Origin: Planctomycetota bacterium
GTDB taxonomy: Bacteria > Planctomycetota > PUPC01 > JACPCR01
DNA length: 28,388 nt
NCBI GenBank assembly: GCA_030740295.1
Contig: JASLXP010000501.1
Span: forward strand, 1 to 28,388
Direction: 5' to 3'
Shown piece by piece: positions 14,336-23,057 of the stretch. The position numbers and the translations under genes are program-made. Numbering within the stretch: position 1 is the stretch's first letter; each line of letters starts with the position of its first letter. Below the pieces are notes generated by a model. It was not told the origin of the DNA. It saw only the letters and a program-made list of their open reading frames with translations, and searched no databases.

Positions 14336-15550
14336 GTGCCCCAGCTCAACGACTTCCGCCTCAGCTACTGCACCAACGTCCACCCTTCAGAAAAACTCGA
14401 CCAGATGCAATCGTCTCTGGAGGAGTTCACGCTGCCTCTGAAGAAACGGCTCTTTCCCGATCAGGAAATGGGTCTCGGTATCTGGATGGCCGCCGAGGCT
14501 GCGAGCACGCTCCATGACGACCCGGCGCAGTTGGATCACTTCAGAGAGTTCCTGTCCTCGAATGGTTTCTTTCTGTTCACGATAAACGCGTTCCCGTACG
14601 GAAATTTTCACTCCAATCGCGTCAAAGAGAAGGTCTACCTGCCCGACTGGACCGAGCAGGAACGCATCGACCACACGTGCCATGTCGCGGATGTACTGGC
14701 AAGCCTGCTGCCTGAAGGCGAGACCGGATCCATCAGTTCGCTTTCCGGCGCTTTCCGCCCGGCAAAACACGGCGAGGAAGTGTTCGAAAGTATCGCGGTC
14801 AGCATGGCCAAAGTGGTCGCGCACCTGAAACGCCTCGAGGATGAGACCGGCCAGCTCATCCAACTTGGCATCGAGCCCGAGCCCTGGACGACACTGGAAC
14901 TGACATCGGACTGTATCCACCTCTTCAACGAGCACATCTATCGAGGGGGCCGGCAGAAGCTCAGTCAGGAGCTTGGCATCAGTGCGGATGATTCCGAAAG
15001 CCTGCTGCGCCGCTACCTCGGCCTCTGTTACGACTGCTGCCACCAGGCCGTGGAATTCGAAGACCTCGGAGAATCCCTTTCAGCCCTCCAGGCTGAAGGC
15101 ATCCCGATCGCCAAGATGCACCTTTCCTGTGCCCTTTCGATACCTGACCCGGCGAACAATCCGGATGGCATCCGCGATTTGCTCTCGTTCGACGAGGAGC
15201 GCTACCTCCATCAGGTCGTCGCAATGGACCAAGGCCGGCGCGTCACTCTTCGCGACCTTGATGAGCTCACGCCTGAAGTGCTTGAAGTTTGGAAGGCTTA
15301 CCCCGAATGGCGCTGCCACTTTCACGTCCCCATTTTCCTCGAAAAGCTCCCCAACATGGGCACCACCCGGCCGCAGCTCGAGGCAGCAATAGACCACCTG
15401 AAAATAAACGGGAGCACACACCACCTGGAGATCGAAACCTATACCTGGCTGGTCATTCCGGAAGGGGTGCGAGAGGAACTGTGTGGCGGCACACTGTCCG
15501 GCAGCCTTGAACAGGAATTTCGGTGGGTGATGGAAAGGCTGACGAATTAA
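14336..15550 (+). CDS. EboE-like xylose-isomerase-type TIM barrel protein
   Basis: The 404-residue product resembles the EboE proteins (annotated as metabolite traffic protein), members of the xylose isomerase-like TIM barrel superfamily. Visible marks are LSYCTNVHPSE at the N-terminus, FLFTINAFPYGNFH (about 83-95), LGIEPEPWTTLE (about 178-190), LCYDCCHQAVEFE (about 230-242), IAKMHLSCAL, and CHFHVPIFLE with HLEIETYTW near the end. The Glu, Asp and His residues of these segments are where such barrels place metal ligands. EboE is known from the six-gene ebo operon, but no other ebo gene is here, and it pairs with a Gfo/Idh/MocA gene instead. The start is GTG 14336, with GGAG at 14321-14324 inside the upstream gene. 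The function is unproven. Confidence 0.75.
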   Translation: MPQLNDFRLSYCTNVHPSEKLDQMQSSLEEFTLPLKKRLFPDQEMGLGIWMAAEAASTLHDDPAQLDHFREFLSSNGFFLFTINAFPYGNFHSNRVKEKVYLPDWTEQERIDHTCHVADVLASLLPEGETGSISSLSGAFRPAKHGEEVFESIAVSMAKVVAHLKRLEDETGQLIQLGIEPEPWTTLELTSDCIHLFNEHIYRGGRQKLSQELGISADDSESLLRRYLGLCYDCCHQAVEFEDLGESLSALQAEGIPIAKMHLSCALSIPDPANNPDGIRDLLSFDEERYLHQVVAMDQGRRVTLRDLDELTPEVLEVWKAYPEWRCHFHVPIFLEKLPNMGTTRPQLEAAIDHLKINGSTHHLEIETYTWLVIPEGVREELCGGTLSGSLEQEFRWVMERLTN

Positions 15551-15574
15551 GTTTCAGGTGCCGGACATTGTGGC

Positions 15575-15596
15575 CGCAGGCTGCTGCCAGCCTGTG
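15575..15596. repeat. Palindrome between convergent genes
   Basis: CAGGCTG (15577-15583), loop CTGC and CAGCCTG (15588-15594) form a perfect 7-bp stem, extendable by a G-T and a C-G pair to 15575-15596. It lies 24 bases after the EboE-like gene and 48 bases after the convergent STAS gene. There is no T-run on either side, so it is not a classical terminator. It looks like a REP-type palindrome or a bidirectional 3' hairpin. Confidence 0.6.
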
Positions 15597-15644
15597 AGCC
15601 GAGAGAGATTACGGAAGAACCTGGCCAGCCCAGCCCCCAATTAA

Positions 15645-16487
15645 CTAAAACTGATACGCCTGGATGAGGTCGTCGTCCGAGCGGTTTTCGATTTCCAGGA
15701 CCGCGAGCAGTCTGAAGATCTTTAACACGTTCATGAGCACTTCGGGAACGTTGAGCAGGCGGAGGCGGCATCCAATCGCGCCCAGCCGCTTCTCCGTGCG
15801 GACGAGCATGCCGATGCCCTGCGAGCTGAAGAATTTGATTCCGCCGAGATTGAGATCCACATCAAAGTCTGCCTTGTCCAGTTCGACTCTGAGTATCGAA
15901 GCAGTTTCCGAATCCACCGTGCCATTTACGGTCATGTAATCCGGTCTGACCCAATCAAGGGTGATCTCCTGGCTGGTGTTCGCGACGATCCCCAATTTGA
16001 GAGAGTTCATTTTTTCGTTTCGCTCAGCACTCTCGGGTGCAGGAAGAACAATGGTGTAGTTTCCTGCCGTATTTTCGATGAAGGCAACATTGGCGTCTCC
16101 GGCGATCTCGAGGCCAGCCTGCTTCAAAGCTTCACCTGGGGAGGTCAAGAGTTGTTCACGGAGCGAGCTGTCCCCCTGGGCCTGGGCGATCAGTTTCTTC
16201 AGGGGGTTCACTATGAATTCCGAGGACATGGAAACGCTCTTACCGGCCTCCGGAAGCACGGTGGTAATATCGGAGTTCGAGAGCTGTTTGAAATCCACGG
16301 TCGCACCATCCGGCAGTTCGACGCCGGCATCGGCCATCGCCTCTGCAGGTGATTCAAGAAGCCTGGAAAGGAGCGTCGAATCACTGCCAGCCTCGCGCAG
16401 AAGCTTGCCGAAGGGATCTTCCGGATTCCACGCGTTAACAAGATCTTTGATGAATCGCTGTGCTGATATGAAAAGGTCGTCAGGCAT
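15645..16487 (-). CDS. Tandem NHLP-like domains fused to a STAS domain
   Basis: The 280-residue product has three parts. Residues about 24-81 and 95-150 are two copies of a domain resembling NHLP leader peptides: a helix ending LLESPAEAMADAGVELPDG in copy 1 and LLTSPGEALKQAGLEIAGD in copy 2. Each is followed by a strand pair ending TTVLPEA in copy 1 and ENTAGNYTIVLPAPE in copy 2. Residues about 175-268 are a STAS domain of the anti-sigma factor antagonist type (DVDLNLGGIKFFSSQGIGMLV, then RLLNVPEVLMNVLKIFRL). The usual DSSG phosphorylation loop reads FSSQG. The leader-type C-terminal cleavage motif (GG) is absent, so it is not an ordinary RiPP precursor. There is no signal peptide. The start at 16487 has GGGAG 6 bases ahead. 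It follows the giant secreted-protein gene by 79 bases on the same strand, so they are probably co-transcribed. STAS assignment is firm, NHLP similarity is by eye. Confidence 0.8.
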   Translation of the reverse strand: MPDDLFISAQRFIKDLVNAWNPEDPFGKLLREAGSDSTLLSRLLESPAEAMADAGVELPDGATVDFKQLSNSDITTVLPEAGKSVSMSSEFIVNPLKKLIAQAQGDSSLREQLLTSPGEALKQAGLEIAGDANVAFIENTAGNYTIVLPAPESAERNEKMNSLKLGIVANTSQEITLDWVRPDYMTVNGTVDSETASILRVELDKADFDVDLNLGGIKFFSSQGIGMLVRTEKRLGAIGCRLRLLNVPEVLMNVLKIFRLLAVLEIENRSDDDLIQAYQF

Positions 16488-16566
16488 GCCAGGCTCCCGA
16501 ATTTATCGAAGTTTCGAAGGGTGGCTATGTACCGGATTTCAGTGAGGCGTGCAAGGGATTCAAAGA

Positions 16567-19500
16567 TCACCGGATGTAGAGTGCGTCGATCAAAAAGTCT
16601 GCTTTCTTGTCAGCGCATTCAAATTTCAGATGTATCTCTTTGATGGCCTCTTTACTGCCCAGAACTGAGGTGTATCTGCCGCTGTCGCCCCTTTCGGTGA
16701 ATCGTCGGCCAGTGAGGTCAAAGCTCACCGGGGTACTCCATTGGCCTCCCGGAACAGATTGGGGCCGAGAGACAAGCGTCCGGCTGGATGTGCTCAAAAG
16801 GACTCTACAGGTCACCTCCTCTCCCTGGTGAAACAGGTGGAAGGAGAGCCGCTTGTTTCTGCCCCGAGGAACACTCCTTTTTAGAGAGAGCATCAGCTCG
16901 CGGTTCTTCCTGCTTTGGAATGAGTGCGTGACGGAGAGCACTTTCCCGCCGGCCGCGGAAGGCAACGATCGAAGTTGGGGAGGGCGGTCCGGCTTATCCT
17001 CGGCCTGGGCGGTCCAGTTGGGCTTGGATTCGAGTCCATCGCGTTTGTTTGGAGCTGCCGCGTCTGTGTAGAAAGGATAGCGATGGGCAGGCCCCCAGTT
17101 CCCGGCCTTGTCCCGGGCTCGAACGCTGAAAAAACGGAGGCCGGTTTTCTTTGCCACCGGCAATTTTACGAGACCTGCGGCGGAGCGAATCTTCGGCGCT
17201 GGCATTGACGCAGAAGAGGAATCCAAAGTCCACGCCAAGCCCGCAATGCCGGATGGATCTGTCGCGTGGACGCTGAATCTCGGCTCCGGTGTGCCACTGC
17301 CGGTCAGGATGAAATTATCAATATAGTATTCGCTTCCTTTCGCGTTCCAGAGATTGCTCCAGTTGCCGAACGCAAACTGGCCGACCGTGTGGGCTTTGGT
17401 TTCGGGGTCAGCATCTTTCAGGATGTCATGAAGATTGAAGATCGCGTGGTGCCATTTGCCATCCGCAACGATCCCGGGAATTTCGCCGATCTTGTCATAT
17501 CCGTCAGGGTCCTGGGTCAACGAAATGCATCGGTATTTACTGTTGGCATAAACGCGTAATAGGATTCTCAGACCGGGCGGGAATTTATAATCAAACGCGA
17601 CAATGGGATTCGGAGCGACCGGGACATTCTTCTTCAACTGGAGGTAAACGCCGGACTCATCCCAGGTATCAGCAATCGTCGCTTTCAGGCAATTGTCCTG
17701 GCGATCCTCATCCCGGGAAATGGCAATGCGTGCCCCTGATTGTCCGAGCGGCTTCCAATCGCCAAAATCCTGAGTAAAGCTCGTGAATGATTGCACCAGG
17801 TTGCCTTCGCCTTCGATGGCCAGGTCGACCGGGCCGTCCTGATCTTTCTTAAAATCCAGCACCCAACTCCAGGAAGCGGGCTCGGACCCGTTACCTGCAA
17901 AGTCCTTCGCCGGATCGAGCTCGAAACTGAGTCTGCTCTTGTCATCAGGGTCAGGGAACAGACCTGCCCCGGCCCAGTCGTAGGTCAACACGCCCGTCTC
18001 CGCATCGAATTCAGTGTGCTCTGATTCGAGCGAAACAGGTAAACCGTTCAACTTCAGTTGAATGGAACGCGGGTCGATGCCGGAGCCCTTTTCATGAAAG
18101 TGAAGCTTGATTTCCGGACTTGCCGTTTTGCTGCCCTGCGCGGGAAAGACCTCCTCGAGTCTGGGAGGAGTATTATCGACGAGGTAGCGAATATGCGTCG
18201 CACGGCCCCAGTTGCCGACGGTGTCCTGTGCACGGACATGGAAAAACAAGTCGCCTTCAGGCAGGTCTTCGAATGTGCTGTAAGGCTCCGTGGAATCGAC
18301 TTTGGTATCCGGGTCATCGGTTGCCCTTTTGCTCCAGGAATAGCTGTAGCCCCCGATGCCACTGATGTCTTCCGCTCCCCAGCGAAGCCTCAATCCGCCA
18401 TTTGAGCTGACGGCCTGGACGAGCGAAAAATTATCCAATTGCAGATTTGCACCGGGAACATTCCCCCGGTGCCCGAAATCGCCGAGCACGAATTGCGAAA
18501 TCGTGCTCGCATTCAGTTCGAAGTTTCTGAGATAGACGCCGACGACTTTTCTGAGGTCGACCTCCGCACGATGCCACCGCTTGTCCGCAACGACATCAAT
18601 CTTGCCAACGAACTCGAGACCGTCGTCACTGTCTGTGAATCCCATATATTTGTTCCCGCCCCGTGTCTGGAACTGAAAATCAGCCTTCAGGTTCCCATCG
18701 GTTCGATAATCAAAAGTGAGAAAAGGATACCGACCGAGATTGAATTGCCCTCGATGGAGCAGAATGCCGGAATATCCAGCAAGCTGTTCGTTAATGATGT
18801 TCAGGAATTGCCGGCCTTCCTGCTCTTGCCTTTTCAGCGTAATCCCCCTCTGAGCATAAGGGAGAATCTTGCCGAATCCCTCTTCAAAATCCTCATCGAG
18901 AATACGTGCCTCCAGGCGCACGGGTGAGGGTGGCGTTTTATCCAGGGACGGATCAAAAATAAGAGTCAGGGGAAAATTTCTGTAAAGCTCTTTGTTCACC
19001 TTCCTTTTGCGTTGCGAGGTTCTCCACCACTTGGTCGGGGTCCGAAGAGCTGCGGGCAACAACGTATCGGCGAAACTGATTTCAAGGGATACTTCCTCGT
19101 CTTTCTTCAGATCAACGCTGGTGTTCTCGAGATTAAATCTGAGCACGCGATGGCGTGCATCGTAATCAAGATTCCCGGGCGCGAGCTCTTGATGCTTAAT
19201 AACAACACTTACCGTTGAGAGCAGTGGATCGATGATGGAGTCTTTCTCAAAAAAGATCTTTACCTCTCCTCCGCCCCATTTCGCCCCATCCTTCGGCTTC
19301 GTTCGCAACATCTTGAGCGGGCCGGAAACTAGCAAGGGGTAGTGGACCGGTGGTGTCCATTTTCCATTTTGAGTCTTCATCGAAACATGAAAGAACCAAT
19401 TGCCAGGCGTCAGGCCTTTCTGTTGGACCCTCAGACTTTTGCAGTCTTTACCGAGTGCCTGAGTTTTATCGGGAAGGACCTTCAAGCTGCCTTTAGCACT

Positions 19501-22500
19501 GATTGGATGAGTTTTCGGGCTGTTATCAAGAATGTAGCAAAACTCCTGCACGTCTTTTGATTCTGTTCGGGCTGTCAAATCAAGATCTGGGCCACCAGCG
19601 GCTTCAAGGCGAAAATTGTCGATATGGTACGCCGCTCCGGCCATGTTCCCGCCAAATCCGGCCTGGATGTAACCCTCATGGAATTGGCCCAGCCTCATGG
19701 CTTGGAGGGTAAGCTGTGCGTTTTCCGGAAAACGCTCCTTCATCGCAAGCCCCAGATGGATCCGTGCCGTGTGCCAGTTCCCATCAGCTACTGCGTTGAA
19801 GTCCCCCGCCATCCTTTCCTTTGCACTCGTCCTTCCCGATCCGGTCAATCGAATAAAATAAAATCCATCCTTGCCTTTCAGTTGAAAATAAAGATTCACA
19901 AGGACGCCGCTAGGAATGCGGTAATCAAAACTTAAAGCTACTATTTTCGAGACGTCCAAATCCTGCACTGGTGCAACGACCCCGGAATCGCCGCCAGGGT
20001 GCTTGTTGACTAATTTTAGGCTGCCGGCGCCTTCTGCCTTAATTTCTTTGTCAATTGAAAGCAGTGCGCTCTGTTCAGAGTCAGTGACACTCCAGTCAGT
20101 AAAGTGTTTATCAAATGATTGTTCGAGAAATGGATGAGTAAGGGATGTGATTTCGATTGGATAAGTTTCTGTCGAAGCCTTATCAATTAGGCTGTCTGGT
20201 TCGGAGCGAAGGCTTACGCGCGCTTTCGGTTTTATTGCTTTTTCGTAAGAGATCTTTGCCCGCGCAACGACGATGCTGTTGTTTTGTGTCCACAGAGCAA
20301 TGTGCTTTCCTGGAGGTGGCTCTTCATCCTCAAATGACATCACTTTTACATTATCAAAGAAGAACCCGATGCGATTTTCGCGGCGGCGAAGTTTCAGAAA
20401 ATACCATGCGCCGTGAACCGGTCTCCCGCCCGGATCCCAAGGCACCTTAATTACCCTCGCCCTGGGCCGCCCGTCTCGAACGCGTGGGATCATCTCACGC
20501 TCTGTTTGAGCAACTACTATGTTCTTTCGGTAAATAAGCGATTGCTTTTCGGACCAGTATGGATCCCAGGCGGCCAGCACAAGCGCGTACCCACTGAACA
20601 TGTTCTGGCCGTCGCCGCAGAAGGATAAATTGATATCTCCCACTCTGGGATAAATGCCGCCCGCGCCTTCTCTCAACTCCTGTCGCATGCGCATGCCTGC
20701 AAAGCATTCGATGGTGAAATCGCCTTCAAACTCGTGCTTGTTCCACAATGCAGCAAGGCCCTTGCTGCGCCCGTTCATGTGGGACCATCTGGGATCACAT
20801 GAAAACCGATTGATGACCTCCCACGTTCCGACTCTTTCCCAGTCGGCGGGGGCCTGTTCGAACATATAGTCTTTTACCTGGTCTCGGAGCACCTGCACTT
20901 TTGCGAAGTCTGTATGACTGTGGAGAACTGTTCCGAGAGTGACTCCCTTCGACGGTTCAGGCTCATTTACTGACAGCAGCTCTTCATTATTTAAAGTGAC
21001 CCAGATTAGATTTCCGGCGACATTCAATTCCAACTTGCCCCAGTTAGTTTCCTCTTTCCTGCCAAGCTTTTTCTTTTTAGTTTTCGGTCTGACCTTACGG
21101 ATGGCCTGTTTTAACAGCCTCTGTTTTCTGTAAAGCGCGAGCTTGCACGATTTTTTTGCAGTATTTGTCGAAATCCGGAGTTCATATCCCTCGCCGGGTT
21201 CAGTCGCGTCTGCACCAAAGAAATAGGTTGCGTCACCAACAATGGGCATGTCGACGCGGAAATCACCATAAATATCCCCCTTGTAAATATAGGTGGCTGG
21301 CAGCCGGCGGCTTTGCGATTGACCTGCAGGCCACCATTCCCACCTGGGCGATGCCCAGCCGGCCATATAGGGATCCTGAGAAAATATCGAACGCCTGACT
21401 TTTTTCTCAATATCGCGCTCGTAGGACCCGAAAAGAGTCAGATCCCGGTATCGGCATTTTCCGTGACTGGTAATTGCCAGTTTCCCTGCTCCTGCGGGTA
21501 CCTGCCGTGCCACCAGTTGTCCGTCAAGAATGATTCTCAGCTCATTGTTCTTGTGATTTAGAAAGAGGCGGCGCCATTGGCCTGGCTGCAGTCGAGCGTG
21601 CACATCCTGTGTGCTTGTGCGGCCCTGCAGCTTGCCAGATGTATCTGTGTTGAGTTGGAGAACAGTATCTCCAACCTGGATGGCGACCGAGTCGTTGTTA
21701 CCAATGGCCTGAACACTCAGTTCGCAGTTGCCGCCGGTCCATGATTCGTCGAGGTACCGTGTTCCGTCTGTTCCTTCAAGAATCCAGGCATCCTGGTCTT
21801 TAACTATATTCCAGTCGCCTGACGTGGTTCGCGTGCAGGACTCCAGCAGCTTTTTTGTATCCAGCGTCAGTGAGGGATCCGATTCCACCAGGAAATCATC
21901 AAAATAAGCCCGGGCCTTTGTTGAATAGAGTCCGACTTTGCCGCCCACCGCATCGGGCCTTTCAGAACTGAAGAGCTGCGTATCGTCAACACCCGCGATA
22001 ACCCGCCCGCCTCTGATTGCCAGTTGCAGGCGGTACCAATTGCCTGCGCGGCCCTTCACGTATCGGATGCCAAGCGATTCCTCGCCCTTGGGAGACCTCT
22101 GAATCAGTTCGAGTTTGCCGGGATGCCTCATATCGAGCAGTAATGCGTAGCGCAAGAGAAAGTAATTCTCAGGGCCTCGATAGCCGGCCACGAGTCCGAC
22201 TTCTCCGCCGTCCGTTTTGGCGGAAACCTCGGTTCGATAATCTTCCCAGAACCAATGCCCTGCAGTCACCAGAGAGTTTTCCGGTATCAGACTGGAAAGG
22301 GAGAATGGATTGGCGCTCCTTTGGGCTTCGGGCTGATTACCCGGGCGAACGTTGGCAAACTTCCTTTCCCGGACCTGCTCGAGGATTGAGTGGCGCTGCC
22401 ATTCGCCGAGGGCCACGTTCCACTGGCCGAGATCTTTCACGCTCTCATTTGTGCCCATGAAATCGTCACGAAATGAAATTCCTGAAAGAGGTTGATACCG

Positions 22501-22965
22501 AACCTTTTGAATGTGATTGGTGCTGCCTGCTCGGGTCAGCAGTTTTCCGCGGAAGAACCGGTTATTCGCGGCCCAGGACGCGTAACGGCCGTTTACCAGC
22601 ACGGACACGGAATGGGGCTGCCTGCGGATCTCGATGTTCGCTTCGTCTGCGAGAGCAACGGGCCTCTTATCCAGAACGGTTCGCGTTCCGCCGTGATTAG
22701 ATTCCAGTGTGCCGTTTCCGTTATCCAGTCTGAAGCTGTAATAGTCAGTCGTCCCACTGCAGGCGAATATGAGCTCAGCCTTTTCCGAAGGTGCTGCCAA
22801 AGCGATCGAGAAAACGTAATGGTCGTGCCGGGCGTCTCCTATTAGCTGGAATGTGTTCCCGTCAATCTCCAAAGTCTCTGCCGTGCTCAGAGAGCCAAGG
22901 CTGAGAGAAATCAGGTAAAAGAGAAGAGCCATTCCGGGAATGCTCTTGATTGAGAATCGGGTCAT
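16567..22965 (-). CDS. Giant secreted multidomain protein (2132 residues)
   Basis: This exported protein begins with a signal peptide (MTRFSIKSIPG..., hydrophobic to about residue 29). Residues 30-905 look like five successive concanavalin/LamG or DUF1080-type lectin-fold domains (about 30-155, 163-360, 375-515, 530-695, 700-905). Residues 945-1968 are three degenerate copies of a module. Its first part is a jelly-roll of about 165 residues with the pattern (A/T)FDY...VADxxWH...IDNF (945-1122, 1350-1516, 1712-1888). An FN3-like part of about 85 residues follows, clearest as VRAxDxxGNWG near 1578-1587 and 1948-1957. An Ig-like domain follows the first two copies, for example GSGIDPRSIQLKLNG. 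A last jelly-roll ends the chain (1985-2132). No membrane anchor or catalytic motif is seen. Binding of polysaccharide or surface adhesion is inferred. It precedes the NHLP-STAS gene and is divergent from the rhomboid-like gene. Confidence 0.85.
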   Translation of the reverse strand: MTRFSIKSIPGMALLFYLISLSLGSLSTAETLEIDGNTFQLIGDARHDHYVFSIALAAPSEKAELIFACSGTTDYYSFRLDNGNGTLESNHGGTRTVLDKRPVALADEANIEIRRQPHSVSVLVNGRYASWAANNRFFRGKLLTRAGSTNHIQKVRYQPLSGISFRDDFMGTNESVKDLGQWNVALGEWQRHSILEQVRERKFANVRPGNQPEAQRSANPFSLSSLIPENSLVTAGHWFWEDYRTEVSAKTDGGEVGLVAGYRGPENYFLLRYALLLDMRHPGKLELIQRSPKGEESLGIRYVKGRAGNWYRLQLAIRGGRVIAGVDDTQLFSSERPDAVGGKVGLYSTKARAYFDDFLVESDPSLTLDTKKLLESCTRTTSGDWNIVKDQDAWILEGTDGTRYLDESWTGGNCELSVQAIGNNDSVAIQVGDTVLQLNTDTSGKLQGRTSTQDVHARLQPGQWRRLFLNHKNNELRIILDGQLVARQVPAGAGKLAITSHGKCRYRDLTLFGSYERDIEKKVRRSIFSQDPYMAGWASPRWEWWPAGQSQSRRLPATYIYKGDIYGDFRVDMPIVGDATYFFGADATEPGEGYELRISTNTAKKSCKLALYRKQRLLKQAIRKVRPKTKKKKLGRKEETNWGKLELNVAGNLIWVTLNNEELLSVNEPEPSKGVTLGTVLHSHTDFAKVQVLRDQVKDYMFEQAPADWERVGTWEVINRFSCDPRWSHMNGRSKGLAALWNKHEFEGDFTIECFAGMRMRQELREGAGGIYPRVGDINLSFCGDGQNMFSGYALVLAAWDPYWSEKQSLIYRKNIVVAQTEREMIPRVRDGRPRARVIKVPWDPGGRPVHGAWYFLKLRRRENRIGFFFDNVKVMSFEDEEPPPGKHIALWTQNNSIVVARAKISYEKAIKPKARVSLRSEPDSLIDKASTETYPIEITSLTHPFLEQSFDKHFTDWSVTDSEQSALLSIDKEIKAEGAGSLKLVNKHPGGDSGVVAPVQDLDVSKIVALSFDYRIPSGVLVNLYFQLKGKDGFYFIRLTGSGRTSAKERMAGDFNAVADGNWHTARIHLGLAMKERFPENAQLTLQAMRLGQFHEGYIQAGFGGNMAGAAYHIDNFRLEAAGGPDLDLTARTESKDVQEFCYILDNSPKTHPISAKGSLKVLPDKTQALGKDCKSLRVQQKGLTPGNWFFHVSMKTQNGKWTPPVHYPLLVSGPLKMLRTKPKDGAKWGGGEVKIFFEKDSIIDPLLSTVSVVIKHQELAPGNLDYDARHRVLRFNLENTSVDLKKDEEVSLEISFADTLLPAALRTPTKWWRTSQRKRKVNKELYRNFPLTLIFDPSLDKTPPSPVRLEARILDEDFEEGFGKILPYAQRGITLKRQEQEGRQFLNIINEQLAGYSGILLHRGQFNLGRYPFLTFDYRTDGNLKADFQFQTRGGNKYMGFTDSDDGLEFVGKIDVVADKRWHRAEVDLRKVVGVYLRNFELNASTISQFVLGDFGHRGNVPGANLQLDNFSLVQAVSSNGGLRLRWGAEDISGIGGYSYSWSKRATDDPDTKVDSTEPYSTFEDLPEGDLFFHVRAQDTVGNWGRATHIRYLVDNTPPRLEEVFPAQGSKTASPEIKLHFHEKGSGIDPRSIQLKLNGLPVSLESEHTEFDAETGVLTYDWAGAGLFPDPDDKSRLSFELDPAKDFAGNGSEPASWSWVLDFKKDQDGPVDLAIEGEGNLVQSFTSFTQDFGDWKPLGQSGARIAISRDEDRQDNCLKATIADTWDESGVYLQLKKNVPVAPNPIVAFDYKFPPGLRILLRVYANSKYRCISLTQDPDGYDKIGEIPGIVADGKWHHAIFNLHDILKDADPETKAHTVGQFAFGNWSNLWNAKGSEYYIDNFILTGSGTPEPRFSVHATDPSGIAGLAWTLDSSSASMPAPKIRSAAGLVKLPVAKKTGLRFFSVRARDKAGNWGPAHRYPFYTDAAAPNKRDGLESKPNWTAQAEDKPDRPPQLRSLPSAAGGKVLSVTHSFQSRKNRELMLSLKRSVPRGRNKRLSFHLFHQGEEVTCRVLLSTSSRTLVSRPQSVPGGQWSTPVSFDLTGRRFTERGDSGRYTSVLGSKEAIKEIHLKFECADKKADFLIDALYIR

Positions 22966-23000
22966 GGATTAGGCTGAGAGACCTTGGACTGTTTTCGATC

Positions 23001-23025
23001 TCGCCGCGGAGCGTCGAGACCGCAG
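23001..23025. repeat. Diverged single copy of the 31-bp GC-rich repeat
   Basis: TCGCCGCGGAGCGTCGAGAC followed by CGCAG (23001-23025) matches the tandem unit at 23880-23905 at all but a few positions. It lies in the 92-base gap between the divergent giant-protein and rhomboid-like genes, so the rhomboid-like gene has related repeats on both sides, in the same orientation. Confidence 0.7.
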
Positions 23026-23057
23026 TATTATGCCTTCTGGCCACCCTTTAACTGCAA

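Noticed and set aside
14387..15043. 218-residue minus-strand open frame
   Set aside because: It is antisense to the EboE-like gene and has no recognisable domain.
15575..15596. Bidirectional Rho-independent terminator
   Set aside because: The stem is good, but there is no T-run after it on either strand, so I record it only as a palindrome.
15645..16487. RiPP precursor gene
   Set aside because: There is no leader cleavage motif, no short core peptide and no maturation or export enzyme in the window, and a complete STAS domain follows.
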